The notes below the pieces were generated by a model. That model ran no database searches. It saw only the letters and a program-made list of their open reading frames with translations, and had not been told where the DNA came from. A stretch of DNA of 64,000 nt from Epiperipatus broadwayi (Eukaryota; Onychophora; Udeonychophora; Euonychophora; Peripatidae): positions 246,001 to 310,000 of the forward strand of contig JAQFVV010006643.1 in assembly GCA_028023455.1 (NCBI GenBank). The letters are read 5' to 3'. A program made the position numbers and the translations under genes. Shown piece by piece: positions 1 to 10,625 of the stretch (positions within the stretch are counted from its first letter, which is position 1; each line of letters begins with the position of its first letter).

Positions 1-535
1 ACCAACTAAAGCTAGATAATTTCCATTATAAATAATGTAACAACTCAGATTCAAACTACTTACCATTATAAATGGCTACCTAACATGACTTTCTAGGTTT
101 AAATAGCCTAGTTGCACTCTGGCAAGACAGATAATGGTTTAAGTGTTGATATTTAATGTCACCATTTTCTTGCCCAACTAAGGGCTTCCATTATCTATTG
201 TTTGCCAAATAACTTGATACTAACTGATAATCATTTATAAATAAAAGGAACATAAAATACCTACTATTACAATTGGCAATCAATATAACAGGATAGAGAT
301 ACAAACTACCAATCTATTATTATAAAATGACATGCCCATAGTTATAAATAAAAGAGTAAACAATATACTGTTACAATATATTCTACTTTATTTGGTATCT
401 TCTTTTAATTTGAATACTAATCTTGACATTCTGACTGATATATCATCAATCTTCACAATGTTGTTCTTTCATTTTTATTTATAACAGATCCATTTTATTC
501 TCGCTTTGAATATTTGGATTTATAGTAATAGATGA
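1..535. other. AT-rich non-coding stretch, no gene seen
   Basis: No coding signal, tRNA or long repeat is visible. The last ~60 bases read weakly like the beginning of the GIY-YIG domain that is open from 536, so the Penelope-like fragment may start slightly inside this interval. Confidence 0.5.
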
Positions 536-946
536 ATAAATGTCAGAATTAAGGAATATAGAAATGCTTTTAATCAAAAAATTAGCACATCAGTTTTTAC
601 TTCCCATTTTTTAGAAATTGGTCACAAACCTGATTTTGACAATATCAAAATACTTGCTAATTTGGAAAGATATGATTTAAGAACCACAAGAGAATTAATT
701 GAAATATCAAAGAGACCTTCTGGTTTAAATAGGGCTCACAAAGCACAACATATTCTAGCTATGTGGAAACCTCTCATTTTATCTAATATTAACTTGAAAT
801 TAATAGATGAAAAAACCGAGGGAAATAAACATTTTGATAAGCCTCATATTGTGAATGCTAAACTACTTCATGTTAAATCTCATTTCTCATCTTGCACTCA
901 GTCACATTATTGTTTGAGATCTAATGATTTTTCTTTCAAAAGTTAA
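536..946 (+). mobile_element. Penelope-like element fragment (GIY-YIG nuclease end)
   Basis: A frame open from 536 to the stop at 946 reads VRIKEYRNAFN, then SHFLEIGHKPDFDNIKIL, then RTTRELIEISKRPSGLN. This order (R-x-K-E-[HY]-R, a histidine-rich stretch ending in a phenylalanine/aspartate/asparagine segment, then an R-x(3)-E-x-I-E-I helix) matches the second half of the GIY-YIG endonuclease that closes Penelope-like retroelement proteins. The catalytic GIY and YIG strands would lie just upstream, where the frame is broken by a stop at 533-535. The last ~50 codons look unrelated and may be read-through. The part before the internal ATG at 662 belongs to the same frame and carries the best matches. 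It is a 5'-truncated dead fragment. A host GIY-YIG protein is an alternative but less likely in this TE-only context. Confidence 0.55.
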
Positions 947-2351
947 CCTTGATAATGGAGGTTGCTAGTCGATTGAAATATCGGATTGTAATGAAAAATA
1001 ATACACAGTTTATACCCAAAAATATTATATATATATATATTCAATTTTTAAATCGATTGTCTTTTCATCTTTTTCTCTAACTTCACAAAATTCAACAATG
1101 TCTCACTTCATGCAGTGCTTTTTTTTTTTTTTACTTAAAGTGATCTGCAACTGCAAATAGCTAAATAAAAGTTCATTATCAAATAACAGTCTGAATCCTG
1201 TCTTGTGCCAACAATCACTGCCTTGAGTGATGACTTTATAGTCTCCTAGAAATAAAGACCATAATTCAGTTGTGTCTGTCATGATTATAAATATCTAATA
1301 GAAAATAATTGTTCAAGCACACATTCATTCTTCTTTTAAACCATGCTGTTTTCATTGATATTGAACTCTATAGGTCATTAAACTCACAATGCTGATTGAA
1401 TGCATAATAATGACAACTTAGTCAAGTTTGTTTATTATTTGAGTAATCACATAGCAAAATAGCTGTAATGACAAGAAACTATGAAGTAGAACATTAGTAA
1501 TTTGCTTGGGATTTTAATGCGTCAAAATGGGTTAAAAGAGTCTCTTTTCAGTTAACAGCACATTTTTCAGTGAAATTTATTTCATTCTTATATATTTTCC
1601 ATACCATGTAAATAAATATATTTGTATATAATACTATATACTTATTTATTTATCTTATCTAACAATTTATTGACAGGTTACAAAGTAAAATAAAAGCATA
1701 TTGGAGACATCAATATTCATCATACATATTCTGTGCAATTTCTCGATAATATTTAAATTTATAATTATATATAAGAAAACTTCTACTATTTTCAACAAAA
1801 ACATTATTGCACTCACCCAATTCTTATGAATTTTTTTTTTTTAAATAAATCCAAGTGTGGTATAAAACTGCAATCTATATTTATTGCTGCCAATACTTTA
1901 TTTGTCTCCTTCTAACCTTTATTTAATCTCTACTTGTTCTCTTTCCTTTTTCTTGCTCCCCCCCCCCTATTTTGTTCTCACTACTTTTCAAAAAAAATGT
2001 TTAAACTCTTAAAACATCATGTTAAATGCAATTTTCTTACAAATAATATTTTAAACTCAAATTATTTAATTTAGGTAGTTTTAAAAGAAAGTACATTTAG
2101 AGACAAGCACGACTAAATTGCTACAAAGTTAAATAATTTTTTTCCGTTACGTGTCACTTTTAATTTTACAACCTTATTATAAAGTTATAATGGTATCCTT
2201 TCATGATTTATTCCAATTAAAGTACAGTAAACAATATTTAATACATAAATATATTACATTAATGGGTCAGCAGTTAAACAAGAAAATTAACAAAATACAA
2301 AACATTATGATTTTTTTTTTTAATATTTAAAAAGCAGCTATCAGGCTTGTA
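947..2351. other. AT-rich stretch with homopolymers, no gene seen
   Basis: Contains a short (TA)n near 1025-1040, several T runs, and a C run at about 1957-1967. No reading frame, tRNA or inverted repeat of note is visible. Confidence 0.5.
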
Positions 2352-2454
2352 TTTTTTTTTTTCATATGTCATGGCATCGGCCGGGACGCGAACCCACAAC
2401 CGTCTGCAAACAACTACTTGCTTGCAAGGCGGCTGCGATGACCTCTCGGCTGAC
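2352..2454 (-). mobile_element. tRNA-derived SINE, long-variable-arm head
   Basis: On the minus strand it starts with GTCAGCCGAGAGGTCATCG (A-box-like), continues through an anticodon-arm-like CCTTGCAAGC segment and a spacer resembling a class II tRNA variable arm, then the B-box-like GGGTTCGCGTCCC, and ends with GCATGACATATGAAAA and a poly-A (T run on the plus strand). Head, B box and tail match the copies at 37.6 and 55.2 kb closely, so these three form one subfamily. The head resembles a Leu/Ser-type tRNA but I cannot assign the isotype. No clear target-site duplication is visible. Confidence 0.8.
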
Positions 2455-3359
2455 ATTTATTTGATTTTACCAACTAAACTATTTATATAACACTTAAATC
2501 TAGGTTTCACTTATAGAAGTCTCTAATTTGATGTAAAATTACATGTTCCGATTTGTTTTCATCCAGATTTAAATCTAATAATTACTGGAGTTTAAAATGC
2601 AATGCTTTGCATTTACAAGTTATATTCAGGAATGTTAAATGAACCAATCTGTCAGAGTGAAAACATAATTTGCATTTCATCTTCACCTTTACTTACCCAA
2701 TTAAATACTTATTAATATAATTTTACATATCACTAATATTTTAATTCTTCTTACAATCTGTGAGTTACTTCTTTCTGTATTTGTGTCTGTCTGTCTATCA
2801 GTCTTTTTCTCTCTAGCCTAGATACGACCAAACTCTGACTCTCTAGATAGCCTTATGCACTCCGAAAACTTTTGAAATAAAATCATAATGAAATTTTTAT
2901 TAGCATAATATATTTACATTTTATTTTAAAACCATACATGCTTTATTCTTTTATGGTGGCAATTTTATAACGATTGCTTATGCCTTTACATCATTAATTT
3001 CGATGATTTTATTGTTACAGTTTCTTGAAAATATAATATATTGTTCGATCTTATAGATTCAGATTTCATTTGGACTTTGTTAAGTGTTGTTATTATTCTT
3101 TGTACAATTTTAATTCAAACATTGTAGAATTTTTTCTTTTATTTTGACTTTCAAAACGAACTTCCATTATTTTAATCGAGCAATACAGGTAATTATTTTT
3201 TAATTTATATTCAGAAAAATAAAGAATTATTACCATTGAACTCATATGGCAAGTTTATTTAAATTTTTGACTATCATAGCTTCAACAAGCAAAAAAAGTA
3301 CCGATCAGGAAAATAGATCTTTTAATAGCGACTGAAAAAATTATATTCATTAAAATAAT
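2455..3359. other. AT-rich stretch, no gene seen
   Basis: Only a short TCTG/TCTA microsatellite near 2783-2805 stands out. No coding potential recognised. Confidence 0.5.
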
Positions 3360-3503
3360 GAAAAAATCATTATGTCTTATTTGCAAAACCCCAATTGTTA
3401 ATTATAAAGTTGAGAAATTAAACTCAGTATCCAAGCATTTCAAAAATACAAATGGAGACACTTCAATGCTTTCCTGAAGGTTTGTGATGATGGTGTTCTA
3501 GTT

Positions 3504-3803
3504 GTATTTTTATATTGGACTATTTCCATCATCTAATATGTGTGTTGAATGTCTTTAGATGAATTTAATTTTTATTTAAACATTCCAAATACATTCAACT
3601 GTTAGTAATATCACAGCAAACAGGTTAGTATATGCACTAACTGTTAGTAATGTCACAGCAAACAGGTTATTGCATATACTAACCAGTTTGCTGTGATATT
3701 ATTAACAATTGAATGTATTTGGAATATTTAAATAAAAATTAAATTCATCTAAAGACATTCAACACACATATTAGATGATGGAAATAGTCCAATATAAAAA
3801 TAC
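3504..3803. mobile_element. 300-bp foldback element (MITE-like)
   Basis: The two arms are inverted copies of about 120 bp each: left about 3504-3630, right about 3675-3803, with outer ends GTATTTTTATATTGGA and TCCAATATAAAAATAC. A short internal duplication (GTTAGTAATRTCACAGCAAA) occurs twice in the left half. It lies between the BED-like and DUF4371-like parts of the surrounding hAT relic and therefore inserted after, or contributed to, its death. No transposase is encoded. The ends do not identify a superfamily. Confidence 0.8.
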
Positions 3804-4501
3804 GAGAAACTTCAATCTTTAAAATCTGGTCATTTATTTAGTAATAAAATGTCACTGCCTCTGAAGTCACTTTTCTGATTGCTTAGAATATTACTTGTCC
3901 TAAGCATTCATCTGTATAAAAGGATTTCACTAAAAAAATTATAAAAGTGATGATTGTTATGTCCAAAAAAAACCCCAAAACTTCCACCAAATAATCTGTA
4001 AAAATGTTAACGTCAAGTTGAAAATTCAAGAAACTGTACAAAATTCTATTTAGGTCCTAATAAAAATTCAAGATATTTCTCAATGGTCTGTTTTTGTTAA
4101 ATATGTATCAAATGAGGCAATAGTGAAAGAAGAAATGTTAGACATAGTGCACTTTCATAACCAGCTCATGGCATTGACATCAAGAATGCTGTGACATTTT
4201 GATCTGCCACTTGTGATCAGTAGCATTGCAACTGATGGTGCTTCTGAAATGTTGGGTAAAAATGCTAGTTAAACTTATTGATCTTTTTTAAAAATATTCC
4301 TAAAATTTTGTGATTTATATCATTTCAATGTAATGTTGAAATACAATAATAATGTATATACTTGACCAAGATATAATTAAAGAGAATTTGAACCCAGATT
4401 TTAAGATCTATACAGTCATCCACTCTATTTAGTATAACTGTAGACATAACTACATACCTTAAAGTGTGTAGATTTGATATCTTAATCTAAACTAAGCACT
4501 G

Positions 4502-4502
<1 letters not shown>

Positions 4503-4575
<73 letters not shown>
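4503..4575. repeat. (TA)n microsatellite
   Basis: Nearly pure TA dinucleotide, broken once by CTCTCA. It sits next to a solo arm of the foldback family seen at 48.05-48.43 kb, whose loop is also TA-rich, so the tract is probably the loop of a damaged copy. Confidence 0.9.
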
Positions 4576-4650
4576 CTGAGAGATGATGATCCAGACCAAC
4601 TGATGAGTGCTGGTTCAGCAAGAAATATATATATTGGAGATCATTTATCT
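4576..4650 (+). repeat. Solo arm of the 48-kb foldback family
   Basis: GAGAGATGATGATCCAGACC, then AACTGATGAGTGCTGGTTCA and GGAGATCATTTATCTTTT, repeats the right arm of the element at 48052-48429 (there GGGAGATAGTGATCTGGGCC, AACTGATGAGTGCTGGTTCA, GGGAGTCATTTGTCTTTT). The matching left arm is missing, so this is a half element. Confidence 0.7.
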
Positions 4651-4750
4651 TTTTCACATGTATGTGATCATGGGTATTGGTTATATTGGCTAGAATGAAT
4701 GACTGTATGGAGCTTAAAAGTCTGGGTTCAAATCCCTTTAATTAATCATT
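4645..4750 (+). repeat. tRNA-like SINE fragment
   Basis: Contains an A-box-like TTGGCTAGAATGAATGACTG and, ~40 bases on, a good B-box GGGTTCAAATCCC, spacing compatible with a tRNA-derived promoter. About 100 bases resemble 28740-28842 (TTTATCTTTTYCACATGT, then AAGTCTGRRTTCAAA), so it is a dispersed family rather than a tRNA gene. The acceptor stem does not pair. Confidence 0.45.
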
Positions 4751-5455
4751 TCAATGTATAATTCCCATGAACATATCTAATAATTAAGAATTTAAAATAT
4801 GATAATGTTATAAGGATAGTGCTGCATATTCTAATTTACATACAAACTAATGCAAAAAATCACCAGTTTAAAGATTTTCTTCAGAATTTGAGTATAAAAA
4901 ACTTTCAAATAATGTAAATGTGTATTGTGTTATGTGATTGCTGTCCATATACGATATATTCAAATGATTTGTTTACCTTCTCAGGCAAATTATTCTATCC
5001 TTGAAGACAAGGATAAATCATATTTGGAATTGAAATGTGACAAGTAGTTAAACAATTTGATGTTCCTGACTGATGCTTTACAACATCTACAAAATGTCAA
5101 TATCTCATTGCAAGGAAATGAGAAAATAGTAAATGATCTTTTTTAAACTAAGTATTTTTCTTTTTCAAAAAAAACTTCAAATTTTCAAAACTAATTTTAA
5201 GGCCAAAACATTAATTATTTATTAATGTCAAAAAAAGTTAAAAGAATTGGTATCATATTGTAAAAATAGATTTGAAAATCTGAATATTTCCATGTCAAAC
5301 TTTTTGTTGTTGACATTATTGAGGTTGATTTTTCTATTTCTGATATAATACTGCCAAACAAAGCAGTTTGAAGAACAAGAACTGGTGGAAGTGCAAAATC
5401 AAGCACTGAAAATACATCATAAATCATCTTCACAAATGAATTTCATCATTTAAAA

Positions 5456-6794
5456 GAATTTACTTGTAAACTAATTTTAATTTTTGAGATAATATATTCT
5501 TGTAAATCATTTTACTCAACAAAGAAATTTGTAAAATTAAAACATCAAGCCAACTAATGAATATATCTTAGAAATTATTGCATACTTCATTAACAAATTA
5601 TAAGTCAAATTTTAATATTTCTGCTAATCAAATACAATCACATTTGAAAAATAAATACTTTTTTTTATTGATTTTGTTGTCGTTTATTAATTTTATTCAC
5701 TTGATTTTTTTTTTTTTACAATTAATAAATCACATTAATATAAAACATTACAAATTAAATATTTGCTTTTGTTGAATAATTCAAAAATTTAATTGTGGTT
5801 CTTGAATATATTTCAATTTTAACATGGGACTCTTATGTCCATGAAGTTTGGTCATTCTTTTACTTTTAATGATCATGCTATTTAAACTGATGTATAAATT
5901 GAAACTCTAGGTAGATAATTATAATTGTTTTTTAAATGAAAATTCTTCTGAAGATAGAATACTGTACTACTCACCAATATATTTATTGTTTTTATTAATA
6001 TTATGACTAAATCGTTTTCTATCTTTATTTATTTTATATCTGTCTCTGACAGCAACGTTACTTAAATTCCAATAATAATATATTTGATGTTTATTATTAT
6101 TCAATATGATTTTAGGCAACAATTTGCATGTGGTGATTAAATATTAATTGTTGTCTTTTAAATTTAAATATATTTGATTAACAAGGATTATTATATTTAT
6201 ACCAATTTTCAATATATTCTTTATTATTAAAGTTGCCAAAAATCATTTTGAGTTAAACCTTCAAAATTGTTCACAGTATTCCACTTTTTTAAAAAATACA
6301 GATACACTACAAAACATTCACAATGTGCATTTTATTGTTTTATAACATCATACAATTATTTAAAATCATTGTATTTCTTCTTTATTCTCATATTATTTAT
6401 ATAGAGAGAGTTTATATAATTCATTATCTTTAACTACTTTCATTTATGTAGTTGCAAAAATAGCAACTAAGAAAATCAACCTAAGAAGTTATTTTCAACA
6501 TTCATTTAACCTACTGACTGACAAAAAGTAATATTAATTATTGTTTTTAGCTAGAAGCCAAACAGAATTGAACACTTTAATGTATCTGGAATTCTATAAT
6601 TTTCTTCTTTTTCTTCCTTTTCTTATGTATCGATTTCTACTTTAACATATCATACCCTTTACAACTTTCTTAAACATTTTATCAATACTCTTTATTTATA
6701 TCAAAAGTAACAGTTTTGATTGTCCTGCAGACAGCACCAGAGTTACAATATTCAAATATATAATTATATAATTAATACACTTATACACCTATTC
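5456..6794. other. AT-rich stretch, no gene seen
   Basis: Dominated by poly-A/T and short palindromic AT runs. No recognisable protein, tRNA or repeat boundary. Confidence 0.5.
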
Positions 6795-8331
6795 ATATAT
6801 TTAATTTTTTTTTATAGCACTATGTTTTATAAATTGTAATACATTAAAGATCAGCCTTTTCAAGCTATTGTGCATGTGCTTTTTACGAGTGTTAATAATA
6901 AATGAATACTTTCATTCCCAACACAAGATATAGTATTTATGAAAGAATAAAATGAATCCACTTATTATTTCCAACCCAAATGCTTATATATGGGCAAATC
7001 TTAAGTACTGGAAAATTAAAGCATGAGGATAGACCACTCACTTTAAATTACTGTTTACAATGTCTGAATAAATGACGTCGACAAAATTATCTAGAATTTA
7101 CTAAACATCACTCTCAAATGAAACTTAAACATATGTAAATAAGCATTTAATTTTTTTATAGTGCTATGTTTTATAAATTGTAATACATTAAAGATCAGCC
7201 TTTTCAAGCTATTGTGCATGCGCTTTCTATGAATGTTAATAATAAATGAATACTTTCATTCCCAATACAAGATATAGTATTTATGAAAGAATAAAATGAA
7301 TCCACTTATTCTTTCCAACCCAAATGGTTATATATGGGCAAATCTTAAGTACTGGAAAATGAAAGCATGAGGATAGACCAATCACTTTAAATTGCTGTTT
7401 ATGATGTCTGAATGAATGACGTCAACAAAATTATCTAGAATTTAAAAACAAAAAAATACTTAATTGTAATTATTAATTAGAGAAAATATAACTTACTATT
7501 AAAAAATTTTTCGGCTGAACGTTTTCGAGGAACCATGCCTCATACTCATAGCCTTCATGAAAAGTGTAATAAATATATGCAAATGTAAATATTCAAATAA
7601 GCTATTGTTACGTAGCCCATTTTTTCGAGATCTCGAAGCATGTGTCCTTTCTGTTAATGGCATGTGTCACTCTCAAATGAAACTTAAACATATGTAAATA
7701 AGCATTTATTTTTTATAGCGCTATGTTTTATAAATTGTAATACATTAAAGATCAGCCTTTTCAAGCTATTGTGCGTGCGCTTTCTACGAGTGTTAATAAT
7801 AAATGAATACTTTTATTCCCAATACAAGATATAGTATTTATGAAAGAATAAAATGAATCCACTTATTCTTTCCAACCCAAATGCTTATATATGGGCAAAT
7901 CTTAAATATTGGAAAATGAAAGCGTGAGGATAGACCACTCACTTTAAATTACTGTTTATGATGTCTGAATGAATGACGTCAACAAAATTTTACTAAATGT
8001 CACTCTCAAATGAAACTTAAACATATGTAAATAAGCATTTATTTTTTTATAGCGCTATGTTTTATAAATTGTAATACATTAAAGATCAGCCTTTTCAAGC
8101 TATTGTGCATGCGCTTTCTACGAGTGTTAATAATAAATGAATACTTTCATTCCCAACACAAGATATAGTATTTATGAAAGAATAAAATGAATCCACTTAT
8201 TCTTTCCAACTCAAATGCTTATATATGGGCAAATCTTAAGTACTGGAAAATGAAAGCGTGAGGATAGACCAATCACTTTAAATTACTGTTTATGATGTCT
8301 TAATGAATGATGTCGATGAAATTATCTAATA
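6795..8331 (+). repeat. Tandem array of four ~335-345-bp units
   Basis: Four copies start near 6800, 7145, 7690 and 8035, recognisable by TATAGYRCTATGTTTTATAA followed by AAAGATCAGCCTTTTCAAGC. The period is 344 bp between copies 1 and 2 and 334 bp between copies 3 and 4. Copies are >90% alike by eye. Each ends with a CRE-like TGACGTCR (decayed in copy 4) and a shared joint ACTCTCAAATGAAACTTAAA. Copies 2 and 3 are separated by an unrelated insertion (~7444-7663). No reading frame is conserved. It is a short satellite-like array or a tandemly amplified transposon end. Confidence 0.85.
7444..7663. mobile_element. Unclassified ~220-bp insertion inside the tandem array
   Basis: Repeat homology stops at GAATTTA (copy 2) and resumes at GTCACTCTCAAATG, about 220 bp later. 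The inserted DNA contains TTTTTCGGCTGAACG, GGAACCATGCCTCATACTCA and TTTTTTCGAGATCTCGAAGC, with a short palindrome TTCGAGATCTCGAA, and is more CpG-bearing than its surroundings. No convincing terminal repeats or poly-A end. Could be a small non-autonomous element. Confidence 0.5.
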
Positions 8332-8784
8332 TACAAAATAAATATACATTTTAATCTGACCATTATAAATAATCATTTCCCATTTTATTACTTTATTCTT
8401 AAACAATTCTATCAATATTTATTTTATATCACTTTATTTTTTTATAAAAATATTATTTATTGTAATTATAAACTAACATTTATTTTACTATTTAATACAT
8501 ATAGTGGGGAAAGTTAATTGATAATTATAAAATATTTAATAAAAATAAGAAAAGGTTAGAAGTTGATTTATAATATAAGTAAAATGACAATAATATATAT
8601 TAAATAGTAGAATAAATGATAAAGTTTATAATTATAAGAAATAATATTTTTTAAAAAAAAAAAAATAAAGTGATATAAAATAAATATTAATAAAATTATT
8701 TAAGAGCAAAGTAATAAAATAGAAAATGATTATTTATAATGGTCAGGTTAAAATATATATTTATTTTTGTTTATTTTGTGTATT
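8328..8784. mobile_element. 457-bp foldback element
   Basis: Imperfect inverted arms of roughly 170 bp: CTGACCATTATAAATAATCA at 8356 is mirrored by TGATTATTTATAATGGTCAG ending at 8746, and the pairing extends outward to AATATACAAAATAAA / TTTATTTTGTGTATT and inward past TATAATTATAAAC. The centre is ~8551. Extremely AT-rich, non-coding. It begins right where the tandem array ends. No superfamily signal in the termini. Confidence 0.7.
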
Positions 8785-9659
8785 TAATTATGTATATGAA
8801 TATGTATATCAGTGTATTCATTATACATTTGAATATTGTAGCAGTGATGATGACTGCAGGCCAGTTGAAATTGTTAGTTTTGATATAAATAAAAAATATT
8901 GATAAAGTGTTTAAGAAAGTTGTAAATGGTATGATATCTAGAATTCTATTTATAATATTTATTTATCTTACAAATGCATAAAAAAACTGCATTTATTTAC
9001 TTTTAAATGGAAAAAAGAAATGTAATTTGGCATCTAAAAACTTATTCGTGGAGCCATAATTGGGCAAACTCTATTATAAGATAAGCATTTATCTAAGCTA
9101 TTTTTATTTTTAAATAAATAAATAATTTATAAATGAATAAATATTAATAAATATAGTTTATTTATTCTAACAGATAATTTGAAATATTCAAAACTATCTG
9201 TGAAATAACATTTACTAAGCTTTGTTAATTAATGTGATAAGTATGTCTGGTACCTAATTAAATTTATTTATTTATTTTTATAAATAACTATTTTATGATA
9301 CATGCTTATTTTTTAAAAAATTTACTTTTCTAACTTCATATTATATATAGATGAATAGAAGTTATGCTGTGCAATAATAGTGTATATGGCTGACATGCCT
9401 TTGATTTGAGGTTGAATATGAGAAAATAAATAAGTTTTCTAAAATATTTCTATAAGGAAAATTAAATATTAAAAAACTACCTTTTCTGTGAGTATATTCA
9501 TTAATTATCAGTTATTATATTTGCTCAGAAAAAAGAAAATTAGTAACAGGTAACGCTATAGTAATAAAGTAAAACATAGTAGAATCACAATATTATTTAA
9601 CATGTTTTAAATAAATTGATACAATTATATATAAACCAAAAAGCGAATAAAATAAATAA
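8785..9659. other. AT-rich stretch, no gene seen
   Basis: Short ATAAATAAAT tracts around 9110-9160 and 9260-9290. No coding signal recognised. The 5' part of the LINE relic that follows may be hidden here. Confidence 0.45.
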
Positions 9660-10625
9660 TTGCAGGAAATAATAAAATCATTATAATTAGAGAAATTATT
9701 GACAAAACTATAATACAAAAATATAAAGACTATGCCAGGTGATGGAAAAATGTAGGAGTGATGTTGATATGTAAGAAAGATAAAACAGAAAATATTAGAA
9801 ATTATAGTTATATCAATTGTTTTAAAAATATTTATTGAGATCATTACAAATAATTTGCCAAGTATTGAATATTCAAACCAATAAAAGATAAACAATGTAC
9901 AAATAAATTATAGCATAATAAATTTTAATCAAATATTGCAAAAAATTATAGAAATAACTGATGCATATGAGTTGAATGTGGAAGCAATTATGCTGTAATT
10001 AAAATCTTGCACCATCATGATAAATAAATTCTGAAAAATATTTGTTAAAAACCATAACTGATTATATTATGTTGTTAACTAAAAATATTCATAATTATAA
10101 AGGTATACATCAAAATAATTTTGTCAGTCCAAAATTTTACAGCAATGTATTTTATGAATTAAAATAAAAATAAATAGAAGTAAAAATGAATGGAGATTAT
10201 TTAAATCTTACTATACTCGTAAATGAGATTAATTAAGTCATCTAACTTTTGAAGATGAAGTAATTGCTGTTTTCAAATAATGATTTTGATTAGCAGAAAA
10301 CATTATAAAGTTCCGAAATAAAGTAATATTAAAAGTAAACTTTGAAATTATAAAATGTTCAAGACTAAAAATGCGTAATAAAAGAGCAGTACAAAGATTG
10401 CAGATCATTAAGAAATTTATGTTGGCATTTATAGAAAGAGATTAAAAGTAAATTGCACATGTGAGATTATAAATAGAAATGTCTAATATCAGTAAAAGAA
10501 TCAATAGGATGAAATGCAGTGTAAATGAACATATTGTTAAAAGACATGATAATAGTTACACATTCAAGACTGAAACTATAATAGATACATTGAAGATTAT
10601 ATAAGTAATTAATAAAATATCTAAA
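9660..10625 (+). mobile_element. Decayed LINE (reverse transcriptase to C-terminus)
   Basis: Two blocks in the right order identify a LINE ORF2 relic on the plus strand. At ~9733-9850 the text reads, across frames, PGDGK then VMLICKKDKTENIRNY, the equivalent of P-x-x-W-K-x-A-x-x-x-x-I-x-K-K-G-D-x-x-x-x-x-N-Y-R of reverse transcriptase. At ~10390-10575 QRLQIIKKFMLAFIERD, then NISKRINRMKCSVNEHIVKR and HDNSYT follow the Q-R-x-M-E-R...R-D-x-I...H-x-x-R-x-D-x-R-W-T pattern of the C-terminal region of RTE-like 'endonuclease-reverse transcriptase' proteins. Catalytic YADD is not found. Many stops; GC has drifted to the local background, so it is old. Clade assignment is tentative. Confidence 0.55.

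Larger units (their letters stand above)
3360..5455 (+). mobile_element. hAT transposon relic, ZBED5/FAM200/SCAND3 type
   Basis: Scattered peptides in transposase order on the plus strand identify a decayed hAT transposase. At ~3373 a BED-like knuckle reads CLICKTPIV followed by SKHFKNTNGDTSML. At ~4081-4190 comes QWSVFVKYVSN then VKEEMLDIVHFHNQLMAL, the DUF4371-like segment. At ~4222-4260 SIATDGASEMLGKNAS contains the T-D-G-A-x-x-M motif around the first catalytic Asp. At 5064-5115 FLTDALQHLQNVNISLQG matches the family's L-x-D-x(2)-x-H-L-N-x-L-N-x-x-L-Q-G motif. Weaker similarity continues to about 5455. Frames shift and stops are frequent, and the C-terminal dimerisation block is not recognisable. 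A foldback element (3504-3803) and a block of TA and tRNA-like repeats (~4430-4980) interrupt it. Confidence 0.7.

Noticed and set aside
5215-5433. 72-codon minus-strand open frame
   Set aside because: It is the antisense of the C-terminal part of the plus-strand hAT relic and shows no family of its own.
6795-8331. CRISPR-like array
   Set aside because: Units are ~340 bp, contiguous and without spacers, in a eukaryotic setting; it is an ordinary tandem repeat.
9593-9895. 100-codon minus-strand open frame, hydrophobic
   Set aside because: It is the antisense of the LINE reverse-transcriptase block at ~9733-9850; its apparent membrane character comes from AT-rich codons.
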